From an uncultured Archangium sp. (GTDB lineage: Bacteria > Myxococcota > Myxococcia > Myxococcales > Myxococcaceae), in assembly GCA_903905455.1 (NCBI GenBank), contig CAIVGN010000071.1, positions 1 to 45,091 of the forward strand: a stretch of DNA of 45,091 nt, in the 5' to 3' direction. Shown here one piece after another: positions 7,275 through 15,820 of the stretch. A program made the position numbers and the translations under genes. The notes below the pieces were generated by a model. That model ran no database searches and was not told the DNA's origin. It was given only the letters and a program-made list of their open reading frames with translations. Numbering within the stretch: the first letter of the stretch is position 1; the number at the start of each line of letters is the position of its first letter.

Positions 7275-8191
7275 TGTCGCACCCCGTCTCCGACGAGACG
7301 CAGGACCACCTCCAGCAGTGGCCGGCCCGCGCGCGCAAGCTCTTCGGCGAGCTGATGGAAGACGCGGGCAGCGATCTCCAGCGCGAGTTCATTCAACGCG
7401 CCGTGGCCGCCGCCCACACGCCCGCCGAGGTGCACGCCTTCGCCGACGCGCTGCGGGGCATGAGCGACGAGGAGGCCTACGCCTCGTGCACGCTCCACGA
7501 CGACGCCCCCGACGACTACACCGTCTCGCAGTTGCTCCGCGCCGAGGCCGACCCGCTCTTCGCCTTCGAGCTCAAGGGCGGCACCATCGAGCCCAATGAA
7601 GAGGAGCCAGCGCCCGAACCCGTGCCCGAGCCCGTGAAGAGTGACGCCCCGCGCCTCGACGCGCTCGGCTTCGTGCTCGCGAAGAAGAAGTCGTCCGACT
7701 CCTTCGAGGCCCCGCTGTCCGGTGCGCCGCGCCCCAAGTCGCTCGACTGGAACGACCTGCCCAGCGCCAAGCCTCCGCCCCCGAAGAAGGAGGGCCCGGC
7801 CAGCGCCGGGGGCACCCGCTTCCTCGAGGGGCTGCTCGCCGAGGCCACGAGCGCGCTGCGCATCTCGTGGAAGGAGCAGGACATCGACTCGCCCGGCGGG
7901 CTCTCGTTGGCCGACGCGCTCGCCTCCGCGGCCGGTGCGTTGAGCCGCGGCATTCCCGTGCCCTGCGCCATCGGCCCCAACCCCGGGGATCACCGCCGCT
8001 TCGTGGTGCTCATGCAGCTCAACACCTCCGGCCAGAGCCGCGCCTGGCAGCTCTACGATCCCTTCACCGCCGAGCTGGTGTGGGCCAACGAGGGAGATCT
8101 CCTGATGAAGCGGGAGCTGCCCTTCGCCAACAAGGTCAATCGCCGGTTGACCCGCATCGTCCTGCCGCAGAGCCTGCGCGCAGCCTTCTGA
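7274..8191 (+). CDS. Unrecognised 305-residue protein with Pro-rich linker
   Basis: Three parts are visible: a helical N-terminal region (1-95), an acidic and Pro-rich linker (about 100-180, with PEPVPEPVKSD and AKPPPPKKEG) and a C-terminal globular domain (185-305) with GGLSLADALASAAGAL, AIGPNPGDHRRFVVL and WQLYDPFTAELVW. The C-terminal domain, with its DHRRFVVLMQ and WQLYDPF segments, suggests a ligand- or protein-binding fold, but no catalytic set is evident and I assign no function. Coupled to the preceding gene through TGATG; an OmpA-domain protein follows 18 bp later. Confidence 0.7.
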   Translation: MSHPVSDETQDHLQQWPARARKLFGELMEDAGSDLQREFIQRAVAAAHTPAEVHAFADALRGMSDEEAYASCTLHDDAPDDYTVSQLLRAEADPLFAFELKGGTIEPNEEEPAPEPVPEPVKSDAPRLDALGFVLAKKKSSDSFEAPLSGAPRPKSLDWNDLPSAKPPPPKKEGPASAGGTRFLEGLLAEATSALRISWKEQDIDSPGGLSLADALASAAGALSRGIPVPCAIGPNPGDHRRFVVLMQLNTSGQSRAWQLYDPFTAELVWANEGDLLMKRELPFANKVNRRLTRIVLPQSLRAAF

Positions 8192-8209
8192 ACCTCCGTG
8201 GAGCCGCCC

Positions 8210-9229
8210 ATGAAGTCGCACCTCCTCCTCCTCGCCGCGCTGCTGCCGAGCCTCGCACTCGCTGACTCCGTCAACGTGTCGCTCACCAACAAGGCGCTCA
8301 AGGGCAAGGGCCTGCCCGCGGTGCACATCGAGATCCTCGAGCCCATCGCCGGCTTCCACCTCACGCTCGCCCGCGACGGCGCCAAGGCCCAGGAATGGAA
8401 GGGCGGCGGCAAGGTCGGCGCCACGCGCACCATCGAGCTGCCCCAACCCGAGGGGCTCGCGAAGTGGGCGGGCGAGCTGCTGATCAACCTCCCCAACGGC
8501 ACCACCGGCACCATGCCGCTGGAGTTCGAGACCGAGCTCGCCGGCCCCCTGACCCTCACCGTCGACAAGGAGAAGGACGTCGACATCGCCGGCCGCAAGC
8601 TGCGCTTCTCGCTCAACCAGCCCATCTCCAAGGTGCACTTGAAGGTGCTGATGGACACCGGCGCCACCGTGGTCGACGACGACATCACCTTCAACCGCGA
8701 GCCCGCGGGCACCAAGCTCGAGGTCACCTGGCCCGAGGGCAAGGGGCAGGTGCTGCGCGTGGAGCTGCGCGCCTTCGCCAGCTCGGGTGTCTTCAACGGC
8801 ATCGAGCTCACCCCATGGCGCATCGACATTCCCCACGAGGAGGTCAGCTTCGCGTCGGGCAAGTGGGACGTCTCGCCGGAAGAGGTCACCAAGCTCGACG
8901 CGAGCTTGAAGCTGGTGCTCGAGGCCATCGCCAGGTTCGGCGCCCTCGCGGAGCTCAAGCTCTACGTCGCCGGCCACACCGACACCGTCGGCCCCACCGC
9001 CTCGAACCGCACCCTCTCGCTCAACCGCGCGCGCAGCATCGGCCAGTACTTCCGCAAGAAGGGCGTGCGCATCGCCGTGATGTACGAGGGCTTCGGGGAG
9101 GAGGCGCTGGCGATCTCCACGCCCGACGAGCAGGACGAGCCGAAGAACCGCCGCGCCGAGTACATCATCGCCATCGACGACCCGACGACGAAGAACGTGC
9201 CCTTCCAGCCTCGGTGGCAGCGGCTCTGA
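8210..9229 (+). CDS. Exported OmpA-domain protein
   Basis: 339 residues. ATG 8210 is preferred over GTG 8198 because GGAG at 8200-8203 sits 6 bases before it. A signal peptide (LLLLAALLPSLALA) is followed by an unrecognised beta-rich region with repeated short strands (about 20-210) and a C-terminal OmpA/Pal-type domain (about 215-330). Key residues of the peptidoglycan-binding site are present: AGHTDTVG, the LSLNRARS helix and KNRRAEY. It is probably periplasmic and held at the peptidoglycan. Its stop is 6 bp from the convergent kinase gene. Confidence 0.85.
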   Translation: MKSHLLLLAALLPSLALADSVNVSLTNKALKGKGLPAVHIEILEPIAGFHLTLARDGAKAQEWKGGGKVGATRTIELPQPEGLAKWAGELLINLPNGTTGTMPLEFETELAGPLTLTVDKEKDVDIAGRKLRFSLNQPISKVHLKVLMDTGATVVDDDITFNREPAGTKLEVTWPEGKGQVLRVELRAFASSGVFNGIELTPWRIDIPHEEVSFASGKWDVSPEEVTKLDASLKLVLEAIARFGALAELKLYVAGHTDTVGPTASNRTLSLNRARSIGQYFRKKGVRIAVMYEGFGEEALAISTPDEQDEPKNRRAEYIIAIDDPTTKNVPFQPRWQRL

Positions 9230-9235
9230 CGGCCC

Positions 9236-11056
9236 TCAGTCGGCCGAGAAGGTGACCGGGGTCGCCTGGTTGGGGAGCACCGTCACGCGCTCCTTCGCCT
9301 GCTTGCGCGGGTGCTTGAGCGTCAGCTCGTAGGTCCCCGCGGGCACGGTGAAGCTCTTCACGCCCGTCACCTCGTAGCTCTTGCCCTGCAGCGTCACCGT
9401 GGCGAAGGGCACGGCCTTCACCGCGATGGTCCCCGTCCTGCGAGCCACCGGCGCGGGCTTCGCCGGCTCGGGCGGCTTCACCTCGGGGGGCGCCACCGCG
9501 AGGGCGGCGCCGGCGTCGAGCTCCGGTACCGGGTCAGGCACGGGCACGGGTACCGCCAGGACCTCGGGCGCGATCACCTCCGGCTTCGGGGACAGCGCGG
9601 CGACGGGCTCCACGGGCGTGTTGGCCGCCTGCTCGTCGCGGCGGGCCACGAAGCCGATGCCCCCGAGCAGCCCGATGATCAACACCGAGAGCAGGGCGAT
9701 GAGCGGGGTGTTCGAGCGGGGCAGGGTGCTCTGCTTGGGAGTCGCCTCGGAGGCCTCGACGGTCACCGACTGCGGCGTCGCGGTCTGGGTGATCGACCGG
9801 CGCGTCGGGCTCGCGGACATCTCCGGCAGCGTGCGCACCGACTCGCGCAACACCACCGACGGCTCCTGTACCGCCAGGGGCTCGAGGCGCCGGCTGGGCC
9901 GACGCACCGCGGGCATCTGCTCGGTGCTCCGGCGCGTGCCGAACTCCTCGGTGGTGCGCCCGTCGCTGTCGTCGTCGTCCATCACCCCGCGTTGGGGCGT
10001 GCGATCGACAGGCGTGGCGGTGAGCGTCGGGTCGGTGCGCGAGTAGCGCGGGGCGCGCGCGACCGTCTCCCCCGAGCCGAACTCACCGTCGTCCGACTGG
10101 GTCTCGTCGGGCCGCCCCGCGTCGGAAGGCGCCTCGAACTCTTCCTTGAACAGGTGCTGCAGGAAGATCGCCACCGAGGTGTCTTCGACCGACTTCGCGT
10201 TGCGCAGGACGAAGTTCGCCAGCGCCCGGTCCAGCTCGAAGGCCGACTGGAAGCGCTCGTCGAGCGGCCGCGCCAGCGCCTTCATCACCACGTCGGACAG
10301 CTCGGCGGGTACGTCGGGGTTGAGCCGCGAGGGGGGCGCGATGAGGCTGTCCTGCACCGAGCGCAGCACCGCGAGATCCGAGTCGCCGTCGAACAACCGC
10401 CCGCCGGTCAGCAACTCCCAGAGCACCACGCCCAGGGCGAAGAGATCGCTGCGCGCGTCGACCTTCTCGCCCTTCGACTGCTCGGGCGACATGTACGCGA
10501 ACTTGCCCTTGAGCATGCCCGGCGCGGTCTGGGAGGTGGTGGCCTTGGCGATGCCGAAGTCGGTCAGCTTCACCGCTCCCTCGAACGAGAGCAGCACGTT
10601 GTGCGGCGTCACGTCACGGTGCACCACGCCGATGCGCTGGCCACCGTCGCTCAGCGCGTGCGCGTACTGGAGCCCGCGGGCCACCTGCGCGCCGATCTCC
10701 GCCACCAGCGTGGGCGGCATGGGCACCTTCAGGTCGCGGCAGCGGTTGCGCAGGTCCCACAGCGAGGCCCCGCGCACGTACTCCATGGCCAGGTAGTACG
10801 AGTCGCCGTGCTTCCCGAAGTCGAAGATCTGCACCACGTTCGCGTGGTTGAGCCGCGAGGCGAGCCGCGCCTCGGCGATGAACATCTGCACGAACTGCGA
10901 ATCGTTCGCCAGGAAGCTGCGCACCACCTTGATGACGACGTCCTTGGCGAAGCCCTCGGGGCCCACGGCGCTCGCGAGGAAGATCTCCGCCATGCCTCCT
11001 TCGGCCAGCTTGCGCTGGATGAGGTAGCGGCCGACCGATGTCCCTGGAGCCAGCAT
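9236..11056 (-). CDS. Hanks-type Ser/Thr protein kinase, membrane-spanning
   Basis: 606 residues. The kinase domain (about 10-275) is complete: glycine-rich loop [10 protein letters not shown], Lys43 in [15 protein letters not shown] with catalytic Asp148, DFG at 166-168 and SPEQ in the APE position. A long Ser/Thr/Pro/Arg-rich linker (290-445) follows, a likely phospho-target, then one transmembrane segment at about 450-470. The external part has a Pro/Val-rich spacer and a C-terminal PEGA-like domain (about 525-606, [18 protein letters not shown]). Such kinases are numerous in myxobacteria. It is divergent from a TPR/PEGA-like exported protein, with 66 bp between starts, and the two may work together. 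Confidence 0.92.
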   Translation of the reverse strand: MLAPGTSVGRYLIQRKLAEGGMAEIFLASAVGPEGFAKDVVIKVVRSFLANDSQFVQMFIAEARLASRLNHANVVQIFDFGKHGDSYYLAMEYVRGASLWDLRNRCRDLKVPMPPTLVAEIGAQVARGLQYAHALSDGGQRIGVVHRDVTPHNVLLSFEGAVKLTDFGIAKATTSQTAPGMLKGKFAYMSPEQSKGEKVDARSDLFALGVVLWELLTGGRLFDGDSDLAVLRSVQDSLIAPPSRLNPDVPAELSDVVMKALARPLDERFQSAFELDRALANFVLRNAKSVEDTSVAIFLQHLFKEEFEAPSDAGRPDETQSDDGEFGSGETVARAPRYSRTDPTLTATPVDRTPQRGVMDDDDSDGRTTEEFGTRRSTEQMPAVRRPSRRLEPLAVQEPSVVLRESVRTLPEMSASPTRRSITQTATPQSVTVEASEATPKQSTLPRSNTPLIALLSVLIIGLLGGIGFVARRDEQAANTPVEPVAALSPKPEVIAPEVLAVPVPVPDPVPELDAGAALAVAPPEVKPPEPAKPAPVARRTGTIAVKAVPFATVTLQGKSYEVTGVKSFTVPAGTYELTLKHPRKQAKERVTVLPNQATPVTFSAD

Positions 11057-11122
11057 TCCCCTGCAAAGCCTCCCCTGCTAGGTGCGGCAGCCTAGTCTTA
11101 AGGGAGCCGGGGGGTCCAAGTG

Positions 11123-12634
11123 ATGCGAGCGGTGTGCGTGGCGGTGGTTGTCTTCGGTGCGGCGGCGGCGTGGGCGGGCAAGAAGACGGTGGTCGTCGCG
11201 GCCGGTGACTGCGCCGACCCCAGCCTCATCAGCGGCGCCCGGGAGTTTCGGGACCTCTCGTCCCGCCTGCTGGGCCCCCAGTTGATGGAGTCGGAGGTGG
11301 TGCTCGACATCGTGCGCCCCCGGCCCACGCGCAGCCTCTCGGACATCGAGCGCCAGCTCGACTCGGCCAAGGCCCTCTTCTACGGCGGCCAGGCCGATCG
11401 CGCGGCGGCCCTGGTGGATCGCGCCCTCGAAGAGCTCGACCGCGCCTCGCCCGAGTCGAGCCCCTGGGTCGCCACCCAGAACGCGCTGGTGCTCAAGGCC
11501 CTCATCGCCAAGAACCTCGAGCGCCCCAGGGACATGGCCGAGGCCTTCCGGCGCATCGTGCGCCTCGACCCTGCGTTCCAGCTCGACCCCGACGCGCACC
11601 CGCCCAGCGCCATCGCCGCCCTCGACGCGGTGAAGAAGGAGCTCGGCCGCGCCCGCAAGGTACCGGTGCTGCTGCGCGTCGACGCCGGCCCCATGGCCAC
11701 CGTCTTCCTCGACGGCCACCCCATGGGCACCACGCCCCTCAAGCTCGACCTCGTGCCCGGGGCCTACCGCGTCGCGATGACCTCCGGCACCATGGTGTCC
11801 TTCCCCCACCGCCTCGAGGTGCCCCGGGACACGAAGCTCAGCGTCGATCTCGCCTTCGAAGGCAGCCTCGGCACGCAGGCCCCGCTGTGCCTCTCCGGCG
11901 ACGCCGAGGCCTCCGCCGTGAAGCTCGCCCAGTTGGTGGCCGCTGAGAGCGTCATCGTGCTGCGCAACCTGGGCAAGCGCGGCGAGCCTCCGTACCTCTC
12001 GGGCACGGTCTTCGAGCTCGCCTCGGGCACCCAGGAGCGCGCCGGCTCGGTGCAGCCCGAGCTGCTCGCGAACCTCGCGACTTTCCTCGTCACCGGCCGG
12101 GAAATGAACGGCGTGGCGAAGTCAGGCGCGGCGCCCGCGGTGGTGTCCCCCCGGGTGACGACCGCGACCAGGGCCGAGCCGCCACCCGTCGCCGACGCCC
12201 CGCGCGCCGAGCCCGAGGAGAGCGCGCCGCTGGTCCTCGCGCCCGCCCGCGAACCGACCTTCACCGTGCCCCCCGGCGCGCCGGTGGGTCGCATCGTCTC
12301 GTTCACCCTCATCGGCCTCGGCGCGGCCGCCGTGCTCACCGGGGTCATCGCCTACGTCGCCGGCGCACCCGATCGCGAGCGCCTCTTCGGCATCTCGGAC
12401 AGCTCGGGCCGGTTGCCGCCCTTCGCGACGGCCCCCATCGTGGCCAACGAGGCGCTCACCCTGATGCAGAACATCGACACCAACCGCGCGCTCTCGCTGA
12501 GCCTCATCGGTGGAGGGCTGGGGGCGACGGCGGCGGGCGTGGTGGGCGCGGTGCTCTTTCCGCAGTCAGAGACGAAGCTCTCCGCCGGCGTCACGCCGTC
12601 GGGTGCGTCGATGCAGGTGCGCGGCGCGTTCTAA
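11123..12634 (+). CDS. Exported protein with TPR-like and PEGA-like regions
   Basis: 503 residues from ATG 11123 (GTG 11120 is in frame one codon earlier). The signal peptide ends AAAWA. Residues 70-165 form helical TPR-like hairpins (DIERQLDSAKALFYGGQADR, MAEAFRRIVRLDPAFQLDPD). Around 180-250 is a PEGA-like segment (VFLDGHPMGTTPLKLDLVPG), which usually faces the periplasm. A region of extended strands follows, then a Pro/Ala-rich linker and two C-terminal hydrophobic segments (about 390-415 and 455-480). The role is unknown. TPR-PEGA proteins beside Ser/Thr kinases are common in myxobacteria. Inverted half-sites CTAGG/CCTAG (11078-11095) lie in the shared divergent promoter region. Confidence 0.8.
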   Translation: MRAVCVAVVVFGAAAAWAGKKTVVVAAGDCADPSLISGAREFRDLSSRLLGPQLMESEVVLDIVRPRPTRSLSDIERQLDSAKALFYGGQADRAAALVDRALEELDRASPESSPWVATQNALVLKALIAKNLERPRDMAEAFRRIVRLDPAFQLDPDAHPPSAIAALDAVKKELGRARKVPVLLRVDAGPMATVFLDGHPMGTTPLKLDLVPGAYRVAMTSGTMVSFPHRLEVPRDTKLSVDLAFEGSLGTQAPLCLSGDAEASAVKLAQLVAAESVIVLRNLGKRGEPPYLSGTVFELASGTQERAGSVQPELLANLATFLVTGREMNGVAKSGAAPAVVSPRVTTATRAEPPPVADAPRAEPEESAPLVLAPAREPTFTVPPGAPVGRIVSFTLIGLGAAAVLTGVIAYVAGAPDRERLFGISDSSGRLPPFATAPIVANEALTLMQNIDTNRALSLSLIGGGLGATAAGVVGAVLFPQSETKLSAGVTPSGASMQVRGAF

Positions 12635-12640
12635 GGAACT

Positions 12641-13006
12641 TCAGCGCTCCAGCGACGGGGCGCTGGCCGTGTTCTTCGGGGTGATCTGGTACTTCGCCAG
12701 CTCCGCGCCGAGGCGGCCGGTGGCCATCATCGCCCACATCTTCCAGTCGGCGATGAACGACCAGGCCGGGTAGGTGAACGTCGCGGGCCGGTTCTTCTCG
12801 AGGAAGAAGTGGCTGACCCAGGCGAAGAAGTAGCCCGAGAGCAGCGCGCTGAGCACGTAGCTCGGGGCGAGGAACACCACGGCCATGACCAGGTTCAACA
12901 GGGCGATGGTGGTGCCTACGAAGTGGAACCAGCGCGTCACCGGCAGCGAGTGCTCGCCGAGGTAGAACGGCCAGAAGGTCTCGAAGGTCGTGTGCGTCTT
13001 CTTCAC
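12641..13006 (-). CDS. DUF962/Mpo1-like membrane protein
   Basis: 121 residues with the family hallmarks: FWPFYLGEHSLPVTRWFHFVG near the N-terminus when read in parts, and SHFFLEKNRPATFTYPAWSF with conserved His, Glu and Asn. There are two or three hydrophobic segments (about 30-70). The eukaryotic relative Mpo1 is an Fe2+-dependent dioxygenase acting on 2-hydroxy fatty acids; whether bacterial members share the reaction is not settled. GTG start overlapping the stop of the upstream 83-residue gene (GTGA). It converges on the TPR/PEGA-like gene with 6 bp between stops. Confidence 0.85.
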   Translation of the reverse strand: MKKTHTTFETFWPFYLGEHSLPVTRWFHFVGTTIALLNLVMAVVFLAPSYVLSALLSGYFFAWVSHFFLEKNRPATFTYPAWSFIADWKMWAMMATGRLGAELAKYQITPKNTASAPSLER

Positions 13007-13254
13007 TTGGCGAAGATCTTTCGGAACAGGCCCACGATGCCCTGGTCGTTGGTCGACTTGAGCTCATCGACCTTCATCTCTTCTTTTTCGCCGGGCGACG
13101 TGGGCGTCAACTGCTGCCGGGTCTTGAGCTGAACCTTGCGGTTCGGGTCGAGCGACATCGCGCTGAACTCGTCTTCGCCTTCGTAGGAGACCTGCGCGCG
13201 GGGCCGCGAGCCGGGAATCGAGGGAGAGGAGCCCGAGGGCAGTTTTCCAGCCAT
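13003..13254 (-). CDS. Small unrecognised hydrophilic protein
   Basis: 83 residues from ATG 13254. It is disordered-looking in the first half (Ser/Pro/Gly/Arg) and ends in a short amphipathic helix (GIVGLFRKIFAK) that could touch a membrane. No family recognised. Its stop overlaps the GTG of the DUF962 gene, so the two are translationally coupled and presumably expressed together. It is divergent from the lipoprotein gene starting at 13337, with 82 bp between. Confidence 0.65.
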   Translation of the reverse strand: MAGKLPSGSSPSIPGSRPRAQVSYEGEDEFSAMSLDPNRKVQLKTRQQLTPTSPGEKEEMKVDELKSTNDQGIVGLFRKIFAK

Positions 13255-13336
13255 GGGGCCACCATACGGAGGATCAGGCGAGCTCGGCAATGCGTGGCAA
13301 GCAAGTCCCCCAAAAGATTGACCCAGTGGAACGCGC

Positions 13337-13705
13337 ATGGGAACTTCGCCCGCGATGTCAGGACCTTCTTCGAACGAGCGGCTTCGGTGGGTTCTGGTGA
13401 CCCTGGCCCTTTCCCTTGTTGCCTGCGGCCCGGTGCAGTCGACGGCGTACCTCATCGACACCGAGACGATGCTCGAGGCCGCGCGCACCGCGCAGGCCGA
13501 CAAGCTCGCCCCCTACGAGTGGACCGCGGCCAACCTGTACTTCGCCAAGTCGAAGGAAGAGGTGGGCTACTCCGACTTCGAGCAGGCCGTGGACTACGGC
13601 AAGAAGGCCGTCGAGTTCGCCACCCGCGCGCGCGACACGGCGCTCAAGGTCGGCCGGCGCAACGAACCCCTGCCCTCTGATCCGCCCGTGGTGCCCACGC
13701 CATGA
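13337..13705 (+). CDS. DUF4398-type lipoprotein
   Basis: 122 residues from ATG 13337; ATG 13355 is also in frame. The lipobox LVAC follows a hydrophobic stretch, so the mature protein is lipid-anchored. The rest is a DUF4398-like pair of helices (AARTAQADKLAPYEWTAANL, AKSKEEVGYSDFEQAVDYGKK read in parts), the same helical module that opens the next gene's mature chain. The ATG of that TSP3-OmpA lipoprotein overlaps this stop (ATGA). The pair probably acts in the periplasm or at the outer membrane in envelope organisation. Confidence 0.85.
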   Translation: MGTSPAMSGPSSNERLRWVLVTLALSLVACGPVQSTAYLIDTETMLEAARTAQADKLAPYEWTAANLYFAKSKEEVGYSDFEQAVDYGKKAVEFATRARDTALKVGRRNEPLPSDPPVVPTP

Positions 13706-14886
13706 TCCGAAGGGCCTGCCTCGTCTTCTCGTCTCTCCTCGTCGCCTCGTGCCACAGCGGCCCCCAGATCCGCGCGTCGGGCGACATCATCAAGACCGAC
13801 ATCGAGCGCGCGCGGCGCTCCAACGCCCTGCGCTGCGCCCCCCGCGAGCTCGCTTCGGCCGAGGCCAACCTCGACTTCGCGCTCGGTGAGCTCGACGAGG
13901 GTAACTCGCAGCGCGCCTACGAGCACATCACCGAAGCGGAGGCGATGGCCAAGAAGGCCGTGGCCCTCTCGCGCGACTGCGCCCCGCGCCAGGTGGTGGT
14001 CAAGGAACAGCAGCCCCAGCTGGTGGTGAAGATCGAGGAGACCGACAAGGACGGCGACACGGTCCTCGACAAGGACGACCAGTGCCCCTCGCTGCCCGGC
14101 CCCGTGGAGAACAAGGGCTGCCCAGTCGAGGCCCCCAAGGACCGCGACGGCGACGGCATCTTCGACCCCTCGGATCACTGCGTCGATCAGCCCGAAGACT
14201 TCGACGGCTTCCAGGACGAAGACGGCTGCCCCGATCCCGACAACGACAACGACGGCATCCTCGACACGGCCGACAAGTGCCCCAACGAGGCGGGCCCCAT
14301 GCAGAACCTGGGCTGCCCCATCCTCGACAAGGATGGCGACGGGCTCAACGACGACAAGGACAAGTGTCCCAACGAGCCCGAGGACAAGGATGGCTTCGAG
14401 GACGAAGACGGGTGCCCTGACCTCGACAACGACGCCGACGGCCTGCCCGACGATCGCGACGACTGCCCGATGGTTCCCGGCCCCGTCGACAACAAGGGCT
14501 GCCCCCGCAAGTACTCGCTGGTCGCGGTCACCAAGGACCGCATCGAGATCAAGAAGCAGATCAAGTTCGCCACCGGCAGCGCGAAGATCGTCGGCGCCGA
14601 GAGCGAGAAGATCCTCGACGAGGTCGCCCTGGCCCTGAAGGACAACGCGCAGATCAAGAAGGTGCGCGTCGAGGGTCACACCGACTCGGTCGGCGACGAC
14701 GCCAAGAACCTGAAGCTCTCCCAGAACCGCGCCAACTCGGTGATGTCCGCGCTCATCAAGCGCGGGGTCGACCCGGTGCGCATGGAGGCCACGGGCTACG
14801 GCGAGACCAAGCCCATCGCGTCGAACTCCACCGCCGCGGGCAAGGCCGAGAACCGGCGCACCGAGTTCAACATCGCCGAGCAGTGA
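13702..14886 (+). CDS. TSP3-repeat OmpA/Pal-type lipoprotein
   Basis: 394 residues. A lipoprotein signal (SLLVASC) is followed by a DUF4398-like helical region (about 25-100). Then come about six thrombospondin type 3 calcium-binding repeats (about 113-275) with the DxDGDxxxDxxDxCP pattern, each closed by Cys pairs such as DDQCPSLPGP and NKGCP. A C-terminal OmpA domain (about 285-394) has VEGHTDSVG and KAENRRTEF, the diaminopimelate-binding residues. The protein should span from a membrane lipid anchor to peptidoglycan with a Ca2+-stiffened rod between. A convergent gap with a CCCGCGC/GCGCGGG hairpin follows. Confidence 0.93.
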   Translation: MIRRACLVFSSLLVASCHSGPQIRASGDIIKTDIERARRSNALRCAPRELASAEANLDFALGELDEGNSQRAYEHITEAEAMAKKAVALSRDCAPRQVVVKEQQPQLVVKIEETDKDGDTVLDKDDQCPSLPGPVENKGCPVEAPKDRDGDGIFDPSDHCVDQPEDFDGFQDEDGCPDPDNDNDGILDTADKCPNEAGPMQNLGCPILDKDGDGLNDDKDKCPNEPEDKDGFEDEDGCPDLDNDADGLPDDRDDCPMVPGPVDNKGCPRKYSLVAVTKDRIEIKKQIKFATGSAKIVGAESEKILDEVALALKDNAQIKKVRVEGHTDSVGDDAKNLKLSQNRANSVMSALIKRGVDPVRMEATGYGETKPIASNSTAAGKAENRRTEFNIAEQ

Positions 14887-14892
14887 CGCTCG

Positions 14893-14912
14893 CCCGCGCG
14901 TTTCAGCGCGGG
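14893..14912. terminator. Weak hairpin in a convergent gap
   Basis: CCCGCGC and GCGCGGG pair over 7 bp around a 6-base loop, 7 bases past the stop of the TSP3-OmpA gene. No T-run follows, so it may only slow or protect transcripts. The remaining 14913-14970 shows nothing else. Confidence 0.35.
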
Positions 14913-14970
14913 AAGCTGCCGGTGGTGCCCAACTCGCTGACCAGCCAGCCCCGGTTCCCCGCGAGCCGAA

Positions 14971-15816
14971 CTACTCGCGCACGCGGGTCGAGGCCGACTG
15001 GGCCTGCCCGGGAGCCGCGATGGGGGCGATGGGCTCGAGCCCACGACCGCCGATGAGCGCCTCCGCTTCCTTCACGCTGGCCTGCACCGCGTCCACGCCG
15101 GTCAACAGGTCGTCGAGCTGCTCGGTGAGCTGGTCGGGGCTGGTCATGGTCAGCGCCTGGTCGCGCAGCAGCCGCACCGAGTTCTCGATGAGGTTCATCT
15201 GCCCCCGCGCGCGGGCGAGGAAGGTCTCGATCTCCTTGATGGTGTCGAGCCGCTTCTGGAGCACGTTGGCGTTCTTCCCCGCCAGCTCGCGCACCGACTC
15301 GTCGGTCATCTTTTCCTGCAGGCCCTGCTGCGCCTTGATCTGGCGCTCGAGGTCCTTCACGTCCACGGCCTGGAGGTAGGTCTCGGCCCGCCGGCAGGCC
15401 GCCGCGAGGCGCACGAAGGAGGCGTGCAGCTGGGCCAGCTTCTCCAGCTCGGTTTGGAGCAGGATCGCCTGGAACGACGGGTTGTTCGCCATGTCGCGTT
15501 CGATCTCGCGACGCAGCTCGTCCAGCGCCTTGGCCCGCTGCCACTCCCGCTCCGAGAGCTCCGACATCAGCTTCTCGACGCGGGCCCGGTCTTCCTTCTC
15601 GCGCGAGGCCCGGTCGGCTTCGCGCACCGCCCGCTGGAAGGGCTTGAAGTCCGGGCCGAACACCAGCCACAGCGCCTCGACCCCCAGCGCCCCCAGGCCG
15701 ATGAGCCAGTCGCCGGTGAGCGCCGACGCGGTGGCTGCCCCGCCCAACAACGACAGGTTGTAGACGTTGAGGAAGGCCGCCTTCAGGTAGTTGCTCGAGC
15801 CGCCGCCTTCGGACAT
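14971..15816 (-). CDS. Membrane coiled-coil protein, last gene of the ABC/OmpA module
   Basis: 281 residues. Two adjacent hydrophobic segments (about 12-55, LNVYNLSLLGGAATASALTG and WLIGLGALGVEALWLVFG) are followed by an almost entirely helical, charged region (65-260) with strong coiled-coil heptads (READRASREKEDRARVEKLM, TELEKLAQLHASFVRLAAA) and a short Pro/Ala tail. A family name is not evident. It lies 4 bp downstream of the ABC ATPase gene and so belongs to the same transcript. It could brace the transporter or form filaments under the membrane; both ideas are inference. Confidence 0.75.
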   Translation of the reverse strand: MSEGGGSSNYLKAAFLNVYNLSLLGGAATASALTGDWLIGLGALGVEALWLVFGPDFKPFQRAVREADRASREKEDRARVEKLMSELSEREWQRAKALDELRREIERDMANNPSFQAILLQTELEKLAQLHASFVRLAAACRRAETYLQAVDVKDLERQIKAQQGLQEKMTDESVRELAGKNANVLQKRLDTIKEIETFLARARGQMNLIENSVRLLRDQALTMTSPDQLTEQLDDLLTGVDAVQASVKEAEALIGGRGLEPIAPIAAPGQAQSASTRVRE

Positions 15817-15820
15817 GACG

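Noticed and set aside
6452-8977. An 841-codon open frame on the minus strand across lpxI and the unknown genes
   Set aside because: Low-complexity translation with no domains, opposite well-formed genes with overlapping start-stop junctions.
9230-9246. CGGCC/GGCCG hairpin between convergent genes as a terminator
   Set aside because: The stem is only 5 bp with no T-run and overlaps the end of the kinase gene.
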